Below are positions 34,589 through 37,318 of a stretch of 37,318 nucleotides of DNA, piece after piece. The position numbers and the translations under genes are program-made. Origin of the DNA: an uncultured Eubacterium sp. (GTDB taxonomy: Bacteria > Bacillota > Clostridia > Lachnospirales > Lachnospiraceae); contig CAJTRZ010000017.1 in NCBI GenBank assembly GCA_910578975.1, positions 1 to 37,318 of the forward strand. Direction: 5' to 3'. A model generated the notes under the pieces. It ran no database searches and had not been told where the DNA came from. It was given only the letters and a program-made list of their open reading frames with translations. How positions within the stretch are numbered: position 1 is the first letter of the stretch; each line of letters starts with the position of its first letter.

Positions 34589-34705
34589 AATACACTCCAA
34601 AAATTTTATTATATAATACTCTATTAATTCTATACTATAAAGTGCATGTACTTAAACTAAAAGATAGTATTCTGAGAAATCAGAAATTTTATTTAATATG
34701 TAAAA

Positions 34706-34736
34706 AGCCTACGGCATTCATCGAATACCATAGGCT
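34706..34736 (-). terminator. Terminator of the Asn/Ser/Thr-repeat gene
   Basis: AGCCTA (34706-34711) pairs with TAGGCT (34731-34736), and GG...ATTC with GAAT...CC inside. The minus strand continues with TTTTTAC. It is 13 bases past the stop codon. Confidence 0.82.
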
Positions 34737-34749
34737 CACACTTCAATAA

Positions 34750-34920
34750 CTATCTACAATTTGTACTATCGCTAGTGCTGTTCTTAGATGTGCTGTTTTT
34801 AGATGTACTGTTTTTTGAAGTACTATTCTTTGAAGTGCTGTTTTTAGATGTGCTGTTCTGTGCATCTGTTGCATCACTATAATTAGATGCATTCTGTGAA
34901 TTTGAATAATTCTTTGACAT
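34750..34920 (-). CDS. Small Ser/Asn-rich repeat protein, candidate spore (SASP-like) protein
   Basis: A 56-codon gene with an excellent ribosome site (AGGAGGT ending four bases before the ATG). The product has an N-terminal MSKNYSNSQNASNYSDA segment, five consecutive NSTSK pentapeptides plus one NSTSD, and ends STNCR. It has no hydrophobic segment, so it is soluble and probably disordered. It was not recognised as a named family. Upstream is TGAATA-17-CATACTA, the forespore sigma-G consensus known from B. subtilis ssp genes, and a terminator follows, so it is a self-contained unit. The small size, Asn/Ser/Gln-rich composition and promoter suggest a gamma-SASP-like spore-core protein. That function is inferred; the gene itself is well supported. 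Confidence 0.85.
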   Translation of the reverse strand: MSKNYSNSQNASNYSDATDAQNSTSKNSTSKNSTSKNSTSKNSTSKNSTSDSTNCR

Positions 34921-34960
34921 AACTACCTCCTAAACATAAACAATTGTTTTGTTACATCAG

Positions 34961-34990
34961 TAGTATGTCATAAATAAATTTTTTTATTCA
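34961..34990 (-). promoter_or_regulatory. Forespore sigma-G (sigma-F/G)-type promoter
   Basis: On the minus strand TGAATA (34985-34990), a 17-base spacer and CATACTA (34961-34967) match the classic consensus for forespore-specific ssp promoters exactly. Transcription would start about 33 bases before the ATG of the repeat gene. No vegetative promoter of comparable quality is present there. Confidence 0.75.
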
Positions 34991-34995
34991 TTAAA

Positions 34996-35023
34996 AAAGA
35001 CTCCTGATTCCTCAGAAGTCTTT
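34996..35023 (-). terminator. Terminator of tRNA-Arg(ACG)
   Basis: AAAGACT (34996-35002) pairs with AGTCTTT (35017-35023), and CTGA with TCAG inside. The minus strand continues TTTAATG. It lies two bases from the tRNA 3' end. Confidence 0.85.
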
Positions 35024-35025
35024 AA

Positions 35026-35099
35026 CGTGCGTGAAAGGATTCGAACCCTCGACCTTCTGGTCCGTAGCCAGACGCTCTATCCAGCTGAGCTACACGCAC
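35026..35099 (-). tRNA. tRNA-Arg (anticodon ACG)
   Basis: 74 bases; acceptor GTGCGTG/CACGCAC; anticodon loop CTACGGA closed by TCTGG/CCAGA. The ACG anticodon would be deaminated to ICG by TadA to read CGU/C/A. Stand-alone gene with its own promoter and terminator. Confidence 0.96.
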
Positions 35100-35130
35100 T
35101 CAACTGTCGCATAAATTAGCGACATTGCAT

Positions 35131-35159
35131 ATTTTACAACAATAAAATTTATATGTCAA
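35131..35159 (-). promoter_or_regulatory. tRNA-Arg(ACG) promoter and leader hairpin
   Basis: TTGACA (35154-35159), a 17-base spacer and TAAAAT (35131-35136) on the minus strand. The leader contains TGTCGC/GCGACA (35105-35110 with 35119-35124), a stem just before the tRNA that may guide 5' processing. Confidence 0.85.
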
Positions 35160-35210
35160 TCACTTTTCAAAAGAAATGCACATTAAAGGACTACTCTTTT
35201 TATATTTTTA

Positions 35211-36539
35211 CTACTGTACAATATTCAGATTCAAATCTACTGCTGTCTTTATACCACTTACTTTTCCCTTAGCAGAGTACTGCCACATCTGCACATTTGG
35301 AATATTTCCATCATTAAAATTCTTTGTGCTGTTAGTCCATCTGGCAAGCCATATTCCATACTTAGAAACTTTTTTATAATCTACCGCTTTATGAAAAAAA
35401 TCCATATATGAGTAAACACTCGTATCAAATCCTTTCTTTTCGAGATAATTACAATATGTAGTAATTATCTTTGTATTAGATTTCTTGTATTTCATCTTAT
35501 TTCTATATGGATTTTCAAAATCAAAGGCCATAGGAAAATCTAACTTATTATACTTTTTAAGCATTCTGTAAGTAAATTTTGCTTCATTTCGTGCCTCCCT
35601 CACATTATCTGCATAACTATACAAATAAAATCCTACCTTTATTCCATTTTTTCTTGCATTTTTATAATTATAATCTAAACAACTATCTATAATACCGCCT
35701 TTTGAAGTACCATACCCCATTCGAATCATCGCAAAAGAAATACCAGCTTTTCTGACCTTTTTCCAATCTATCTTTCCATTATGATAAGATACATCTATTC
35801 CCTTTAAATCACCTACATTTACAGATGTAGAATATACACTAATATAATCCTGGCCATCTACATTTTCTATTGCAGCTACTCTATACTGATATTTTCCAGT
35901 CATAACAATATTATAATCCTCATACGCATCTGTATTTTTAGCAAGTGTTACTATTTCTTTCCAGCCTTCATTATCTTTTTTACGTAAAATTTTATATCCT
36001 GATGCCAACTCATTCAAATCCCACGAAACATATTTGTGATCTTTAAAAGTAACTACATGAACATTATCTACACCATAAGGTTTTGCCAGATATGAATCAC
36101 TTGCAACACTTCTCTTCTCATATATTCTTTTATTCTTTTTATAATAAAACGGTTTAATCTGGTAACGATATGATTCTCCCGTTTCAATATCTACATCAGT
36201 ATATTGTTTCTTACTGACTATATCTACTTCTTTAAATTTACCGTTATTAATACTTCTATATATAACATATCCCTTATACTTTTTCGATGTATTCCATTTT
36301 ATCTTTGTTCCTGTTTTAGTACTTGATACTTTTGTAAAAGAAATACCCTCCTTTATTTGTTTATCTACTGTCTTAGTTGTTGAAATATCAATATTAGTAT
36401 TTGCCTCTGCTGTTATAAATCCCATAAAACAAACTACTGATGCTATAAAAGCTGTTTCAATAACTTTTCTCATTTGTCTAATAATCTTTCTATTTATAAT
36501 ATATTTTTTATTTTTTTGTTTTTTCTCTTGATTCTTCAT
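35211..36539 (-). CDS. Exported GH25 lysozyme-like muramidase with N-terminal FN3-like repeats
   Basis: A 442-residue protein. The N-terminus is basic with a hydrophobic segment at about 29-45 (ETAFIASVVCFMGFITAEA), a signal peptide or anchor. Two Ig/FN3-like units (about 65-150 and 155-242) precede a GH25 domain (about 244-442). That domain has GIDVSYHNGKIDW (Asp249), FAMIRMGYG, the catalytic FDFEN (Asp340, Glu342), WLARW and VQMWQYS. GH25 enzymes cleave the MurNAc-GlcNAc bond of peptidoglycan. It could act in growth, division or sporulation; nothing here decides. The ATG has AAGGA unusually close. An internal Met at residue 23 is an alternative. TATAAT with a TG extension lies about 40 bases upstream. 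Confidence 0.92.
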   Translation of the reverse strand: MKNQEKKQKNKKYIINRKIIRQMRKVIETAFIASVVCFMGFITAEANTNIDISTTKTVDKQIKEGISFTKVSSTKTGTKIKWNTSKKYKGYVIYRSINNGKFKEVDIVSKKQYTDVDIETGESYRYQIKPFYYKKNKRIYEKRSVASDSYLAKPYGVDNVHVVTFKDHKYVSWDLNELASGYKILRKKDNEGWKEIVTLAKNTDAYEDYNIVMTGKYQYRVAAIENVDGQDYISVYSTSVNVGDLKGIDVSYHNGKIDWKKVRKAGISFAMIRMGYGTSKGGIIDSCLDYNYKNARKNGIKVGFYLYSYADNVREARNEAKFTYRMLKKYNKLDFPMAFDFENPYRNKMKYKKSNTKIITTYCNYLEKKGFDTSVYSYMDFFHKAVDYKKVSKYGIWLARWTNSTKNFNDGNIPNVQMWQYSAKGKVSGIKTAVDLNLNIVQ

Positions 36540-36575
36540 ATCCTTACACTTTCCTCTTCCCGTATTTTTTATCTG

Positions 36576-36584
36576 ATTATATCA
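36576..36584 (-). promoter_or_regulatory. Extended -10 promoter element for the GH25 gene
   Basis: TGATATAAT on the minus strand provides TATAAT (36576-36581) with the TGn extension. The -35 region is poor (TAATTG), as is usual for extended -10 promoters. Confidence 0.55.
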
Positions 36585-36623
36585 TTTTTTTACCATTTCA
36601 ATTACAAGTAGTAGTATAACAAA

Positions 36624-36651
36624 AAAGAGTATCACAAATGTGATACTCTTT
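36624..36651 (-). terminator. Terminator of the right-hand tRNA cluster
   Basis: AAAGAGTATCAC (36624-36635) pairs with GTGATACTCTTT (36640-36651). The minus strand continues TTTTG. It lies two bases after tRNA-Leu(TAA). Confidence 0.92.
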
Positions 36652-36653
36652 CA

Positions 36654-36737
36654 TGCCGGTGACCGGAATCGAACCGGTACTGTGTTGCCACAACAGGATT
36701 TTAAGTCCTGCGCGTCTGCCAGTTCCGCCACACCGGC
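36654..36737 (-). tRNA. tRNA-Leu (anticodon TAA)
   Basis: 84 bases with a long class II variable arm (TGTTGTGGCAACACAG); acceptor GCCGGTG/CACCGGC; anticodon loop CTTAAAA closed by CAGGA/TCCTG. Last gene of the cluster. Confidence 0.96.
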
Positions 36738-36760
36738 GCATTGTACATAATATGTACAAA

Positions 36761-36833
36761 TGGGACCTACAGGGCTCGAACCTGTGACCCCCTGCTTGTA
36801 AGGCAGATGCTCTCCCAGCTGAGCTAAGATCCC
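36761..36833 (-). tRNA. tRNA-Val (anticodon TAC)
   Basis: 73 bases; acceptor GGGATCT/AGGTCCC with one G-U pair; anticodon loop CTTACAA closed by TCTGC/GCAGG. Confidence 0.95.
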
Positions 36834-36901
36834 ATATTCTAGATACAAAAATATCTGCTGGTTATTCATAAATATTAATTAGTATAATTCACTAATCCTA
36901 G

Positions 36902-36975
36902 TGGACCTGCGGGGACTCGAACCCAGGACCGACCGGTTATGAGCCGGTTGCTCTAACCAACTGAGCTACAGGTCC
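36902..36975 (-). tRNA. tRNA with CAT anticodon (Met, or Ile2 read with lysidine)
   Basis: 74 bases; acceptor GGACCTG/CAGGTCC; anticodon loop CTCATAA closed by ACCGG/CCGGT. The paired first base excludes initiator tRNA. Elongator Met versus TilS-modified Ile2 cannot be settled by eye. Confidence 0.92.
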
Positions 36976-36983
36976 AAATAAAA

Positions 36984-37056
36984 AGCCGATGAACGGACTC
37001 GAACCGTTAACCTGCTGATTACAAATCAGCTGCTCTGCCAATTGAGCCACATCGGC
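36984..37056 (-). tRNA. tRNA-Thr (anticodon TGT)
   Basis: 73 bases; acceptor GCCGATG/CATCGGC; anticodon loop TTTGTAA closed by GCTGA/TCAGC. Confidence 0.96.
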
Positions 37057-37065
37057 GCATTTAAA

Positions 37066-37137
37066 TGACTCCTACGGGAATCGAACCCGTGTTACCGCCG
37101 TGAAAGGGCGATGTCTTAACCGCTTGACCAAGGAGCC
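37066..37137 (-). tRNA. tRNA-Glu (anticodon TTC)
   Basis: 72 bases; acceptor GGCTCCT/AGGAGTC with one G-U pair; anticodon loop CTTTCAC closed by TCGCC/GGCGG; D arm GTCAAGCGGTTAAGAC. Confidence 0.96.
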
Positions 37138-37164
37138 AAAATTGTACAATATCGTACAAAAAAA

Positions 37165-37236
37165 CTCCCCGAGTAGGGCTCGAACCTACAACCCCTCGGT
37201 TAACAGCCGAGTGCTCTACCATTGAGCTATCGAGGA
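37165..37236 (-). tRNA. tRNA-Asn (anticodon GTT)
   Basis: 72 bases; acceptor TCCTCGA/TCGGGGA with one G-U pair; anticodon loop TGTTAAC closed by TCGGC with one mismatch-tolerant pair on the 3' side. First tRNA of the visible cluster; the operon continues off the right edge. Confidence 0.95.
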
Positions 37237-37318
37237 ATATTTTCATCAGGTACCACCTGAAATATGAATGTATTGTACACTCAAAACCACATACTGAAAT
37301 TTCTTACATCCAGAGGAT
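37237..37318. other. Leader/spacer upstream of the tRNA cluster
   Basis: Contains a hairpin CAGGT-acc-ACCTG (about 37249-37260). No promoter is visible, so the tRNA cluster is probably transcribed from beyond the window, possibly from an rRNA operon. No rRNA sequence could be recognised here. Confidence 0.35.

Noticed and set aside
34750..34920. NST sequons in the small repeat protein as N-glycosylation sites
   Set aside because: The protein has no signal peptide and the organism type lacks the eukaryotic-style pathway. The spore-protein reading fits better.
36651..37246. Minus-strand ORFs through the right tRNA cluster
   Set aside because: They are sense translations of tRNA genes (SSPVGP, GSIPVG motifs), not proteins.
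37237..37318. Possible rRNA 3' end at the right edge
   Set aside because: tRNA clusters of this composition often follow rRNA operons, but no stretch here could be matched confidently to 5S or 23S rRNA.

Overview
The window looks like a chromosomal segment of a low-GC Firmicute, most probably a Lachnospiraceae-type Clostridium relative. The AT-rich intergenic DNA, strong Shine-Dalgarno sites (AGGAGG), class II GalT, secreted proteins ending in lysine-rich fibronectin-III-like domains, a clostridial-style agrBD pair and dispersed tRNA clusters all fit this. The genus cannot be fixed from the sequence alone. No phage, IS element, CRISPR array or resistance gene was seen.

Layout. 72-3881 (minus) is a three-gene surface-glycan operon: GT-C-like membrane glycosyltransferase, GtrA flippase-like protein and UDP-galactopyranose-mutase-like FAD enzyme. 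4067-13511 is an alpha-galactoside and galactose locus. It has a GPH sugar symporter, a GH36 alpha-galactosidase and a translationally coupled YczE-like membrane protein on the minus strand, then AraC-type and LacI/GalR-type regulators, then divergent galK-galT. Together they would import alpha-galactosides, release galactose and feed it into the Leloir pathway; galE is not in the window. 13512-13995 holds stem-loops, tRNA-Leu(TAG), a truncated tRNA-Leu copy under the tRNA promoter, and one copy of a dispersed repeat. 13996-17217 is carB, with no carA beside it.

17528-20671 is an Agr-type quorum-sensing module: agrB and a 46-codon agrD (plus strand) converge on an operon of XRE regulator, LytTR response regulator and GHKL sensor kinase (minus strand). 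The AgrD peptide appears to carry serine rather than cysteine at the ring-closing position. 20838-29841 encodes two large secreted proteins, one made only of carbohydrate-binding and Ig-like modules and one GH81 endo-beta-1,3-glucanase, separated by a six-gene tRNA operon. 30160-34588 is mostly housekeeping (YfcE phosphodiesterase, RdgB, RlmL-like methyltransferase, rhodanese) with an anchored papain-family protease inserted. 34750-34920 is a 56-codon gene with an Asn-Ser-Thr-Ser-Lys repeat, preceded by a textbook forespore sigma-G-type promoter. The right end holds tRNA-Arg(ACG), a GH25 lysozyme and a second six-gene tRNA cluster.

Most notable: the small Ser/Asn-rich gene behind a sigma-G-like promoter, the split Agr module with a Ser-type signal peptide, an intergenic inverted-repeat family present three times, a tRNA remnant between a promoter and its tRNA, and a possible attenuated leader on the GH81 gene. 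All calls were made by reading the sequence; no database search was run.
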